NCBI RefSeq assembly: GCF_000803065.1
Contig: NZ_JSXI01000043.1
Span: 1 to 64,000 of the forward strand
Direction of reading: 5' to 3'
Length of the DNA: 64,000 nt
Origin: Sphingomonas sp. ERG5
GTDB lineage: Bacteria; Pseudomonadota; Alphaproteobacteria; Sphingomonadales; Sphingomonadaceae
Shown here: piece after piece, positions 1 through 8,414 of the stretch
How the letters are laid out: every line of letters starts with the position of its first letter
Position numbering within the stretch: position 1 is the stretch's first letter
Translations under genes and position numbers: made by a program
Notes under the pieces: generated by a model
Told to the model about the DNA's origin: nothing
Seen by the model: only the letters and a program-made list of their open reading frames with translations
The model's database searches: none

Positions 1-127
1 GCTGATGGAGCCCATCGGCAACATCCCGCCTGCCGAAGCCGAAGATCAATATTATGCTGCCGCGGACAACATCGATATGGCAGCGTGACTCACAACCCAC
101 GGCCTCCGGCAGACCCGGCGCGGTTCA
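1..127 (+). mobile_element. Right end of an IS3-type insertion sequence (partial)
   Basis: The window opens inside a transposase C-terminus, which stops at 86-88. A GC-rich segment at about 101-127 follows, running from CCTCCGG to CGCGGTTCA. It resembles the terminal inverted repeats of IS3-family elements, whose left ends typically read TGAACCGC. Immediately beyond it the sequence becomes a TonB-dependent receptor reading frame, so the junction near 127/128 is taken as the insertion boundary. The left end and any target-site duplication lie outside the window, so the family call rests on the protein tail and the end sequence as recalled. Confidence 0.7.
2..88 (+). CDS. IS3-type transposase (OrfB/integrase catalytic), C-terminal fragment
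   Basis: The open frame enters from the left edge and encodes 28 residues ending in a tail with the segment EPIGNIPPAEAE. This segment is characteristic of the end of the DDE integrase domain of IS3-family transposases. Only the last residues are visible, so the catalytic triad cannot be checked. It would carry out cut-and-copy transposition of the element that truncates the receptor next to it. Confidence 0.7.
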   Translation: MMEPIGNIPPAEAEDQYYAAADNIDMAA

Positions 128-1635
128 CAACAGTGCGTTCTGTGCTTCCAACGACCACCTATTATAACGGCCAGACTCGCGCCGCGCTGCTATCGGCTCA
201 GCGGCTCGGGCCGCTTAACCGCGAGGTGACGGTCGACGGGGATTTCTTCAACCGGCAGAAAACCGGTGGCGCCTCGGTCGAGATCAACACCGAGCTTGGC
301 GGCCAGACGATCACATCGATTTCCGCCTATCGCGAATTCAAGGTCTTCGATAACAATGACGCCGACTTGGTGCCGTTGCCGGTCGCCAGCGTCAACAACG
401 CGCGCCAGCGACAACAGCAGTTTACGCAGGAACTGCGCCTGACATCACCGTCGGGCGAGCCGATCGAATATGTCGTCGGCCTGTTTTATTTCTGGCAGGA
501 TGTGGCGAGCCGGACGCAGGTGAAGGGCAATCTCGTCGCGAACCTGCCGGTGGGCCAATATCTCGGCAACCAGGTTGACCGCGACATTACATCGAAGAAT
601 GTCGCTGCATTCGGTCAGCTGACTGCGCACCCGACCGACAGATTGTCGCTCATCGGCGGTTTTCGCCTGACGTCGGACCAGGCCGTAGCGCATTTCAACC
701 GGACGATCCTGCCCGGCGCAGTCGGTGCCATGCCGAGCCTCGGCGGCCCAGCTTATGTCTCGCCGACGTTGAAGGCGACGGATACCGATTTCAGCTACAA
801 GCTGGGTGCGCAGTATCAGTTCTCGCCTGATATCATGGCGTATTTCACCTACACACGAGGATATAAAGGACCGGCGCTCAACCTGCTGAACAACCTGACC
901 GCTACCACAGTCAATTCAGGGCTGGCGGTGCTGAAGCCGGAAATCGCGAGCAACTGGGAAGGCGGCGTCCGCACAACGCTCTTCGATCGGATGCTGACGC
1001 TCAATGTTACCGGCTTTTATGAAACCTTCACGGATTTCCAAGCGCAGACCTATAGTGCGGTGCTGACGTCGTTTCAGCTCACCAACGCGGGTAAGCTGAT
1101 CACACAAGGGGCAGAAGTCGAAGCGGTCCTGCGGGCGGTCGATGGCCTGACGTTGACGGGTAATCTTGCCTATACCAAAACGGAGGTGCGCGGGTTGGTC
1201 CTGAGCTGTTACCCGGGGCAGACTGCGGCGCAAGGATGTCTGACCGGCAACCGGCAGGATGTGACCGGGGAGGCACTCGCGAACGCGCCGAAATGGGCCT
1301 ACTCCGTCAATGCTAATTATGGGGCCGATATTGGCAATCGCCTGCGCGGCAGTGCCAATCTGGCGTTCACCTACCGCTCGCAGATATTCTTTGGCTTTCG
1401 CGACCCCGAGACCATTCAGCGGGGCTATGGTTTGCTCAACGGCCGCCTCTCGCTCGAAACGCAGGATCGGCGTTATCGCGTATCGGTTTTCGGCAAGAAT
1501 CTGACGAACAAGCATTTCGCCAGCTTCATCGGGACGGGCCTGCTTGATACGTCGGCAACCGGCGCTGGCTATACTCAGCTCCTGACACCGGATGCCTTCC
1601 GCACCTTTGGTGTCGAGGCCGCAGTCCGCTTCTGA
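128..1635 (+). pseudogene. TonB-dependent receptor, 5' truncated by an IS element
   Basis: About 500 residues of the beta-barrel of a TonB-dependent outer-membrane receptor, ending in a C-terminal strand with a terminal Phe (AAVRF). Barrel-type segments such as FTQELRLTS, YFTYTRGYKG and NVTGFYETF are visible. There is no signal peptide, TonB box or plug domain: the open frame begins inside the IS end, so the N-terminal 200 or so residues were lost or lie on the far side of the element. The remnant can still be read from a GTG within the IS but could not be exported or gated, so it is called a pseudogene. It lies 66 bp before the sulfatase gene and was probably its uptake partner. Confidence 0.8.
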
Positions 1636-1701
1636 GTTCTCATGGCAACGGGGACGCGAGCGGACTGGCGATCCCCGCTGCGCGACGGAGTGCCTTGATC
1701 C

Positions 1702-3429
1702 ATGCAGATTTCCCGCCGCCGCTTCCTCGGCACGTTGCTCGCTACCACGACGCTGTACAGCGTTGCCGGGGCTCAATCCGTGGGTCGTGACGGACCGCGC
1801 CCCAACATCATAACCATCGTCCTCGACGATGTAGGGTATTCCGATCTCGCATGCTTCGGTGCGGAGATCCGCACTCCGGCAATTGACAGTTTGGCGAAAG
1901 CTGGGCTGCGCTACGTCCATTTCGATACCAAGTCGGTCTGCGCTGCAACCCGCGCATCGATGCTCACGGGGCGCAACAACCACACGATCAACATGCCGGA
2001 TGTTCCCGACGTCGCCGCCGTGCTGGCCAAGGATCCGGACATGGCACGCCTGTTTCGTATACCCGGTAACGCCCAGACGATGGCGCAGGTGTTGCAGCGT
2101 CAGGGTTATGCCACTTGGGCGATCGGGAAATGGCACATGATCCCAATGGATGAACTCGGTGCACATGCCGGCCGCGAGCACTGGCCGTTGCAGCGCGGCT
2201 TCGATTATTTCTATGGTTTTCCACGGGGCTGGACCGATCAATATCGTCCGGAGCTGGTGGAAAATAACGACTATCTCAAGCGAGATTTCCCCGCGGGCTA
2301 TCATCTTTCGGTCGATCTCGCCGATAAGGCGATCAGCGTGATCGAAGATCACATCGCACGGAACGGCGACAAGCCCTTCTTCCTGAACCTTGGTTTTGGC
2401 ACCGCCCATTCCCCAATCCAGGTCGCGCGCAAATATTCGGCACCCTATGATGCCATATATGAAAAGGGATGGGACGCGATCCGGGAGGAGCGCTTCGCCC
2501 GTATGAAGCGGATGGGGCTGATTCCGGCGAATACCCGGATGCCGCCACGCGAAGCACGCGATCGGGCCTGGGCGGATCTGTCCGATGACGAGAAGGCGGT
2601 CTTTGGCCGCTTCATGGCGGTCTATGCCGGCTTCATTGAGCATTGCGACGAACAGATCGGCCGGCTGCTGGAGACGCTACGGCATAAGGCGTTGTTCGAT
2701 AACACCATCATCGTCCTCCTTTCAGACAATGGTGCAGCGTCGGAGGCGGGGCAGCGCGGCTTTTTCGATGGACTCTATCGCGCCAACACCATTCCGGCGG
2801 CAGAGCAGCGCGCGCGTATCGACGAGCTGGGAACGGCCAAGACGCAAGCGGAGTATCCACGCCCTTGGGCGATGGTCGGCGACACGCCGCTGCGGCGATA
2901 CAAGCTGTGGCCCTATTCAGGGGGCACCCGGACGCCGATGATATTCCATTGGCCGCGCCGTGTACGCGATCCAGGAGCCATTCGGCGGCAATTTGTCGAT
3001 GTGATCGATATTGCCCCGACACTGCTCGAAGCTGTTGGCACGCGATTCGAATCCGTCGTCGGCGGCGTGGCGCAAATTCCCGTAGCGGGGCGCTCCTTCC
3101 TGCCGACCGTGCGGAGCCGCAAGGCTCCGGGCCGATCGGTGCAATATTTCGAATTGCGCGGCAATCGAGCGATCACCAGCGGTCGCTGGCGAGCTGTCGC
3201 CATCCACGATTGCGATCAGCCCTACGCCAATGACCGCTGGGAGCTTTACGATCTAGACACCGACTTTGCCGAAAGCACGGATCTTGCCGCGAAATACCCG
3301 GACAAGGTCGAGGAATTGAAAGTGTTGTGGGGCAATCAATGGGCCAGATATGGCACCGGGGAACTGGCGCAGCCGACCCTGTTGACGTGCCGCTATTCCG
3401 ACATGTTCGACCGCCGCCCGGCCGGATAA
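1702..3429 (+). CDS. Tat-exported type I sulfatase (arylsulfatase family)
   Basis: 575 residues. The N-terminus carries a twin-arginine signal (SRRRFLG, residues 4-10), so the protein is probably exported folded to the periplasm. The sulfatase core follows: metal-binding Asp42-Asp43, then the modification site C80-A-A-T-R84 (C-x-[PA]-x-R), whose Cys is oxidised to formylglycine in active enzymes. A second metal-site segment, LLSDNGA, lies further on. It hydrolyses sulfate esters; the substrate cannot be read from sequence. It follows a truncated TonB receptor, a pairing typical of sulfated-glycan use, and sits next to the glycoside-oxidation locus. Maturation would need a formylglycine-generating enzyme encoded elsewhere. 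Length is normal for the family. Confidence 0.9.
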   Translation: MQISRRRFLGTLLATTTLYSVAGAQSVGRDGPRPNIITIVLDDVGYSDLACFGAEIRTPAIDSLAKAGLRYVHFDTKSVCAATRASMLTGRNNHTINMPDVPDVAAVLAKDPDMARLFRIPGNAQTMAQVLQRQGYATWAIGKWHMIPMDELGAHAGREHWPLQRGFDYFYGFPRGWTDQYRPELVENNDYLKRDFPAGYHLSVDLADKAISVIEDHIARNGDKPFFLNLGFGTAHSPIQVARKYSAPYDAIYEKGWDAIREERFARMKRMGLIPANTRMPPREARDRAWADLSDDEKAVFGRFMAVYAGFIEHCDEQIGRLLETLRHKALFDNTIIVLLSDNGAASEAGQRGFFDGLYRANTIPAAEQRARIDELGTAKTQAEYPRPWAMVGDTPLRRYKLWPYSGGTRTPMIFHWPRRVRDPGAIRRQFVDVIDIAPTLLEAVGTRFESVVGGVAQIPVAGRSFLPTVRSRKAPGRSVQYFELRGNRAITSGRWRAVAIHDCDQPYANDRWELYDLDTDFAESTDLAAKYPDKVEELKVLWGNQWARYGTGELAQPTLLTCRYSDMFDRRPAG

Positions 3430-3552
3430 CCGGTCGGCAGACGACATCGCTGAAAACAACAAGATATGGGAATCGGGATACAGGGCGGTCGGCCTCAGCG
3501 ATGTCTCCGCCGATTTGCGTAAAACTCTCGCGCCGGTGGATGAAGAACTTGT

Positions 3553-4563
3553 TTACCCCGCAAAATCGTCGAACCGCCGATCGGTGACGCGGATGATGCG
3601 GTCACGAATGAAGGGGGCGCCTTCACGGGCGCCATCTTCGGGATGCTTGAGACAGCACTCCCATTCGAGCACCGCCCATCCGGGAAAATCATATTGCGCC
3701 AACTTGGAGAAGATCGTGCGAAAATCGATCTGACCATCCCCTAGCGAGCGGAAACGGCCCGGCCGGTCGATCCAGTTCTGATAACCGCCATAGACACCGG
3801 ATCGCCCGCTCGGCCGGAATTCGGCATCCTTCACGTGAAAGGCGCGGATGCGATCGTTGTAAAGATCGATGAAGGCGAGATAATCGAGCTGCTGCAGCAA
3901 CAGATGGCTGGGATCGTACAGGATCGTTGCGCGCGGATGGTCGTCGACCGCAGCCAGGAAACGCTCGAACGTGGCACCGTCATGCAGGTCCTCGCCGGGG
4001 TGGATCTCATAAGCCAGGTCGACCCCAGCATCGTCGAATGCATCGAGAATGGGGCGCCAGCGCCGGGCAAGTTCGGCGAATACATCCTCGATCATTCCGG
4101 CCGGGCGCTGCGGCCAGGGATAGAAATTGCCCCAGGCAAGGGCGCCCGAGAACGTAACATGCGTATCGAGTCCCAGATTGCGGCTCGCCTTCGCGGCGAG
4201 CAGCAATTGTCGGTGCGCCCATTCCCGGCGCGCTTCCGGGCGCCCACGCAGGTTCTCGGGCGCAAAGGCGTCGAACAGCACATCCTGCGCCGGATCGACG
4301 GCGATCAGCTGTCCTTGAAGATGCGTGGACAATTCAGTGATGCGGATGCCGTGTTCATCGAGCATGCCGATGATGTCGCTGCAATAGGTCTTGCTTTCGG
4401 CCGCCAGTTCCAGGTCGATCAGCTTACCCCCGGTCGGCACTTGCACGCCTTCATAGCCGAGGCTGGCCGCCCAGCCCGCCATCCCCGCGAGCGTGTCGAA
4501 GGGCGCTTCGGCTCCTTCAAACTGCGCCAGGAAAATCGCCGGGCCTTTGATCGTTCGCATTGA
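3553..4563 (-). CDS. Cytosolic sugar phosphate isomerase/epimerase-like TIM-barrel protein
   Basis: 336 residues, xylose-isomerase-like TIM-barrel family. Likely metal ligands appear in order: Glu in AYEIHPGE, Asp and His in YDPSHL, His in FHVKD, and Glu in VLEWE. There is no signal peptide, so it is cytosolic. The start at 4563 is chosen because AAAGG stands six bases upstream; an in-frame start at 4587 has no such site. It is the last gene of a three-gene operon with an MFS permease and a Gfo/Idh/MocA oxidoreductase. In 3-keto-sugar and C-glycoside pathways this family supplies epimerases, hydratases or deglycosidases that act on 3-keto sugars; that role is inferred here from context. The exact reaction is unknown. 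Confidence 0.85.
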   Translation of the reverse strand, partial: SMRTIKGPAIFLAQFEGAEAPFDTLAGMAGWAASLGYEGVQVPTGGKLIDLELAAESKTYCSDIIGMLDEHGIRITELSTHLQGQLIAVDPAQDVLFDAFAPENLRGRPEARREWAHRQLLLAAKASRNLGLDTHVTFSGALAWGNFYPWPQRPAGMIEDVFAELARRWRPILDAFDDAGVDLAYEIHPGEDLHDGATFERFLAAVDDHPRATILYDPSHLLLQQLDYLAFIDLYNDRIRAFHVKDAEFRPSGRSGVYGGYQNWIDRPGRFRSLGDGQIDFRTIFSKLAQYDFPGWAVLEWECCLKHPEDGAREGAPFIRDRIIRVTDRRFDDFAG

Positions 4564-4602
4564 ATACCTTTCGGGAAAAATCTTCAAACCGGGCGAACCG
4601 GT

Positions 4603-5742
4603 TCAGTCGATCAGCGGAAGCCATGCCGCGCCGAGATTGCTCGATTGCAGGGCGGTCTCGATAAACCGCATGCTGCGCACGCCTTCCTCTATGCCGGACA
4701 ACGGAGATATGATGGCCGGCGCCTTTGCCCGGATCGCCGTGGTGAAATCGCGATAGAGAGTCGCGAATGCCTCGATAAAACCCTCCGGATGCCCGGCCGG
4801 CAAGCGCGAGGCGCGTCGCGCGGCTTCGCCGAGATAGGAGCTGCCGGCGCAAAGAATTTGATCGGGGCGGTCGGGCCAGCGCAGGTACAGGCGCTGGCTA
4901 TCCGCATGCGACCATTCGAGTCCGCCGCGTTCACCCCAGATCCGGATTTTCAGATCATTTCGTGCACCAGCCGCAATCTGCGTCGCGGTAATCAAGCCCT
5001 GTGCCCCACCCGAAAACCGGACGAGGACGGTGGCGTCGTCATCGAGGGTGCGGCCGGGCACGACCTTCGCAAGGCAGGCCAGGAGTTCGATCACCCGCTC
5101 GCCCGAGACATATTCGGCGAGGTTGAAGGCGTGGACGCCGATATCCGAAATGCACCCGCCGACGCCCGTGCGCGCGGGATCGGTGCGCCACCCGGCCTGT
5201 TTGTTTCCACTGTTCTCGATTGCGTCGGCAAGCCACCCTTGCGGGTAGTCGACATGGATCTTGCGCAACCGGCCAAGGTCGCCACGCGCCGCGATATCAC
5301 GCGCCTCACGAATCAACGGATAACCCGTATAGGTATAGGTGAGTGCGTAGAGACAGCCAGTACCCGCCAGCCGATCGCGCAGTGTCAGCGCCTCGTCCAG
5401 CGTCGCGGTGGCCGGCTTGTCGCTCACCACATGCACGCCTGCCTCGATTGCGGCGAGTGCGATCGGCAAGTGCGTGTCGTTCGGCGTGGCGATGGTCAGG
5501 AAATCGATCCCGTCGCTTCGCTGCCGTTCCGCCGCGACCATCGTCGCAACGTCGGAATAAATCCGATCGGGATCGATCCCATAGGCCTTTCCCGCCGCTT
5601 GCGACCGGCCGGGATCGCTGCTGAACACACCCGCGCATAGCCGTGCATCGCCATCGAGTTCCGCCGCGATACGGTGGATCGGACCGATGAAGGAGCCGGG
5701 GCCGCCTCCCGCCATGCCCATTGCGAGGGGCTTGGCCGACAT
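4603..5742 (-). CDS. Gfo/Idh/MocA-family NAD(P)-dependent oxidoreductase
   Basis: About 379 residues. An N-terminal Rossmann fold begins with the Gly-rich turn GMAGGGPGSFIG, and the family's E-K-P motif appears as SDKPATATLDEA. A C-terminal substrate domain follows. The family oxidises or reduces sugar hydroxyl/keto groups with NAD(P). The ATG at 5742 overlaps the stop of the upstream permease gene by one base (TGATG), implying translational coupling; a GTG one codon earlier is the alternative. Standing between a permease and a sugar-isomerase-like gene, it probably reduces or oxidises position 3 of a hexose or its glycoside in the cytosol (inference). Confidence 0.88.
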   Translation of the reverse strand: MSAKPLAMGMAGGGPGSFIGPIHRIAAELDGDARLCAGVFSSDPGRSQAAGKAYGIDPDRIYSDVATMVAAERQRSDGIDFLTIATPNDTHLPIALAAIEAGVHVVSDKPATATLDEALTLRDRLAGTGCLYALTYTYTGYPLIREARDIAARGDLGRLRKIHVDYPQGWLADAIENSGNKQAGWRTDPARTGVGGCISDIGVHAFNLAEYVSGERVIELLACLAKVVPGRTLDDDATVLVRFSGGAQGLITATQIAAGARNDLKIRIWGERGGLEWSHADSQRLYLRWPDRPDQILCAGSSYLGEAARRASRLPAGHPEGFIEAFATLYRDFTTAIRAKAPAIISPLSGIEEGVRSMRFIETALQSSNLGAAWLPLID

Positions 5743-6995
5743 CACGCCCTCCCGCCATTCGCCACGCGACCGGCCCGATTCCGTGCCCCAGCTTGTTCGT
5801 GAAAGGTGAGGGCGAAGACGATGGCGGCGGCTGCCGCGACGACGGCCGGAATCAGCCAGATCGCGCGCCAGTCGTGGTCCGTCGTCGAATGCGTATTGGC
5901 GACATAGATCCAGCCGGCGACGTTCGATCCGATCACCGTGCCGATGCCCTGAGTTACCAGCGCGAGAAACGCTTGCGCCCGAGACCGGGCGGAGAGATCG
6001 AATTTGCGATCGACATAAATCTGGCTCGATACGAACACGAAGTCGTAACAGATGCCGTGGATGATGATGCCGAACAGCATCAACGGCACGATCGCCTGTG
6101 CGCCTTCATAGCCCCAGCCGAATGCCAGGAACCGGACGCTCCACGCGGCCATGCCCACGACCAGCACCCATTTGATGCCGAACCGGAGCAGCAGCAGCGG
6201 CAGCGTGATGAGGAACAGAGTCTCGAACATCTGGCCGGCGGTCTGGATCGCAGTGGCTTCCAGATGCCAGCCGAACAGGTCGATCGTCAGGTTCTTTTCC
6301 GAAAAGAACGCATTCGCATAGGTGTCGTAAAAGGTCTTCGGCAGCATGATGACGAACATCGCGCAGATGAAAACCCAGAAGGCGCGATTGCGATAGCCCA
6401 TCACGATGTCGAGGCCGAACAGTCCTGCAACACTGATCGGCTGGCCCTTTGCGCGCGGCGGCGTATCGGGCAATGTCAGTGAATAGACGCCGAGCAATAC
6501 ATACACGCCACCGGCGATCTGCATCGGCAACGCGGTTCCGGCCGCACCAGGGATCAGGCCGATCAGCAGGCCTGCGACAATCCAGCCGATTGTGCCCCAG
6601 ACGCGGATCGCCGGGAACTCACGACCCGTATCCGATATGGAATTGAACGCGATCGACGTCGCCAGCGGGATGGTCGAAGCATAAAACAGGAAGTGGACCA
6701 TCAATCCGGTAAGAAAAACCGTCTCGGATTGAGTGATCGTCGAAACCCACAGCAACGCCGCGCCCGCGCCCAGGCACAGCACGGCCATCACCTTCTGCGC
6801 GGAAAAATACCGGTCGGCGACCATGCCGACGAACAATGTCGAGAGGATCGTCGCGATGCCGATCAGCCCGAAGGCCGTGCCGATGATCGCGTCGAACCGA
6901 AGCCCTTTGCTCATATAGGTGCCGAGCGGGACCAGCCAGACGCCCCAGGCGAAATATTGAGCGAACATCATCAACGAGAGGCGTGTCTTTACCAT
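5742..6995 (-). CDS. MFS permease of the nucleoside/sugar:H+ symporter (NupG-like) type
   Basis: 417 residues, hydrophobic throughout, with about twelve predicted membrane spans. The start (LSLMMFAQYFAWGVWLVPLG) is typical of the NupG/XapB-like nucleoside:proton symporter branch of the major facilitator superfamily. Members near keto-sugar genes in bacteria are thought to carry sugars rather than nucleosides, and that reading fits this operon best. It is the first gene of a minus-strand operon with the oxidoreductase and isomerase. It is divergent from the LacI-type regulator, with a palindromic operator-like site about 170 bp upstream. The substrate is not provable from sequence. Confidence 0.85.
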   Translation of the reverse strand: MVKTRLSLMMFAQYFAWGVWLVPLGTYMSKGLRFDAIIGTAFGLIGIATILSTLFVGMVADRYFSAQKVMAVLCLGAGAALLWVSTITQSETVFLTGLMVHFLFYASTIPLATSIAFNSISDTGREFPAIRVWGTIGWIVAGLLIGLIPGAAGTALPMQIAGGVYVLLGVYSLTLPDTPPRAKGQPISVAGLFGLDIVMGYRNRAFWVFICAMFVIMLPKTFYDTYANAFFSEKNLTIDLFGWHLEATAIQTAGQMFETLFLITLPLLLLRFGIKWVLVVGMAAWSVRFLAFGWGYEGAQAIVPLMLFGIIIHGICYDFVFVSSQIYVDRKFDLSARSRAQAFLALVTQGIGTVIGSNVAGWIYVANTHSTTDHDWRAIWLIPAVVAAAAAIVFALTFHEQAGARNRAGRVANGGRA

Positions 6996-7163
6996 CGTCT
7001 CATCCCTCTCCGGCGCCGGTCTTTGCCGAGCGTCCTGGTGCCTGCTCAGGCGACTGGTTCGAAAGGGTGGGGTTGGGTGTCACGTCCGTTCGCACCGCAA
7101 CCCACTTCGTGAGAACTTGCCTCAACGCTGCGGTTGAATCTTTCCGCATGACCCCTCCCTTGT

Positions 7164-7177
7164 TGTAATGGATTACA
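7164..7177. promoter_or_regulatory. LacI-type operator-like palindrome (permease/regulator intergenic)
   Basis: TGTAATGGATTACA is an inverted repeat of six-base arms around a GG centre. It lies between the divergent permease operon and the lacI-type gene, 86 bp before the regulator's start. Related sites occur at 10795, 10899, 16713 and 16865, which makes it the likely autoregulatory and permease-operon operator. Confidence 0.7.
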
Positions 7178-7262
7178 TCTTAGGGACGGCTGTACCTAAG
7201 GCAAGGACAAAGATATACGACAAATTTGGCCGTTGCCCGCATTTGAGAGAACAGGTTAACGA

Positions 7263-8279
7263 ATGACCACGATTGCGGACGTCGCGCGAGCAGCCGGCGT
7301 ATCGACAGCCACAGTATCACGGGCGCTCAGCGATCCCGATTCTGTCAGCGAAGCGCGCCGTCGCCTTGTCGTTCAGGCGGTGGACGCATTGGGCTATGTG
7401 CCCAATTATGCCGCCAAGAGCCTCCGTACGACCCGCGCACAGCGGATCATTCTGACGGTACCGGACATCTCCAATCCCTTTTTCTCCGCCATCATTCGCG
7501 GTGCGGAAGAGGCGTTGCAGGCGGCACGCTATTCACTTCTGATCGGCGATACGCGCCACGACAGCGCGCTGGAGGAATATTATGCCAACATGCTGTCCCG
7601 CCGGGAGGCGGACGGCATGATCTTCCTGGGCCACCGGCTGGCACCGACGGCCGCGGCGATGGTCGCCCGGCTGGGCGCCGCCGCGCCGATCGTCAATGGC
7701 TGCGAATATGAACCCGACCTCAATGTCGCGAGCGTCCATATCGCCAATGGCGTCGCCGCGGCTGAAGCGATGCAGCATCTCTACGATATCGGGCATCGGC
7801 GCATCGGCGTCATTACCGGCCCGTTGCTCAGCCCGCTCAGCCGCGATCGGCTCGGCGGAGTCCAGGGCGCCGCGGCGGGGCGGGGGCATCGCGAGAATCT
7901 GCTGCTCCGGACCGGCGATTTCTCGGTCGATTCGGGGGAAGCCCATACCCATTCGCTGCTCGACGAGGATCAACCACCCACGGCGATATTCTGCTTCAGC
8001 GACGAGATGGCGATCGGGGCGATCGTCGCGCTGCGCGAGCGCGCACTCGATTGTCCGGGCGATGTCTCGGTGGTTGGCTTTGACGATATTCGTCATGCCC
8101 GGGCTTTCCAGCCGGCACTGACCACGATCAATCAGCCCAAGGAATTGATCGGTCGCAAGACGGTCGAAATTCTGCTCGATATTCTGCGCGGAAAATCGAC
8201 GACCAGCGCCGTGTCGATCACTTTGCCGCATGAACTGATCTTGCGCGAAAGCACAGCGCCGCCGCGCTCTGCGCGGTGA
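7263..8279 (+). CDS. LacI/GalR-family transcriptional regulator
   Basis: 338 residues. The N-terminal helix-turn-helix is textbook LacI (TTIADVARAAGVSTATVSRAL, residues 2-22) and is followed by the hinge helix region (NYAAKSLRTTR). A periplasmic-binding-protein-like effector domain follows (VPDISNPFFSAIIRGAE, later VSVVGFDDI). It binds palindromic DNA and releases it, or is activated, on binding a sugar. It is divergent from the permease operon and stands in the middle of the locus. Palindromes of one type in front of four transcription units suggest it controls the whole cluster. The effector is unknown, perhaps a 3-keto sugar or the parent glycoside. Confidence 0.95.
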   Translation: MTTIADVARAAGVSTATVSRALSDPDSVSEARRRLVVQAVDALGYVPNYAAKSLRTTRAQRIILTVPDISNPFFSAIIRGAEEALQAARYSLLIGDTRHDSALEEYYANMLSRREADGMIFLGHRLAPTAAAMVARLGAAAPIVNGCEYEPDLNVASVHIANGVAAAEAMQHLYDIGHRRIGVITGPLLSPLSRDRLGGVQGAAAGRGHRENLLLRTGDFSVDSGEAHTHSLLDEDQPPTAIFCFSDEMAIGAIVALRERALDCPGDVSVVGFDDIRHARAFQPALTTINQPKELIGRKTVEILLDILRGKSTTSAVSITLPHELILRESTAPPRSAR

Positions 8280-8314
8280 CGGACGATCGCTTCCGGGGGT
8301 AGTTTCAATTGACC

Positions 8315-8350
8315 GGTCCCGGCGAGCCTTTTCCAGGCGGCACCGGGACC
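8315..8350. terminator. Candidate bidirectional terminator
   Basis: Eight-base arms GGTCCCGG (8315-8322) and CCGGGACC (8343-8350) enclose a smaller GCC/GGC pair. It stands between the convergent stops of the LacI-type regulator and the GMC dehydrogenase. There is no long T-run, so factor-independent activity is uncertain. Confidence 0.5.
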
Positions 8351-8414
8351 AACCTCACCGCCGCCGATGATCGCTCAGCGGACGGGAATTCCAATGCCCG
8401 GTGCCGATCGGGCC

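Noticed and set aside
916..2643. 575-codon minus-strand open frame
   Set aside because: Antisense to the TonB receptor remnant and sulfatase; composition is that of a complementary frame in GC-rich DNA and no domain is visible.
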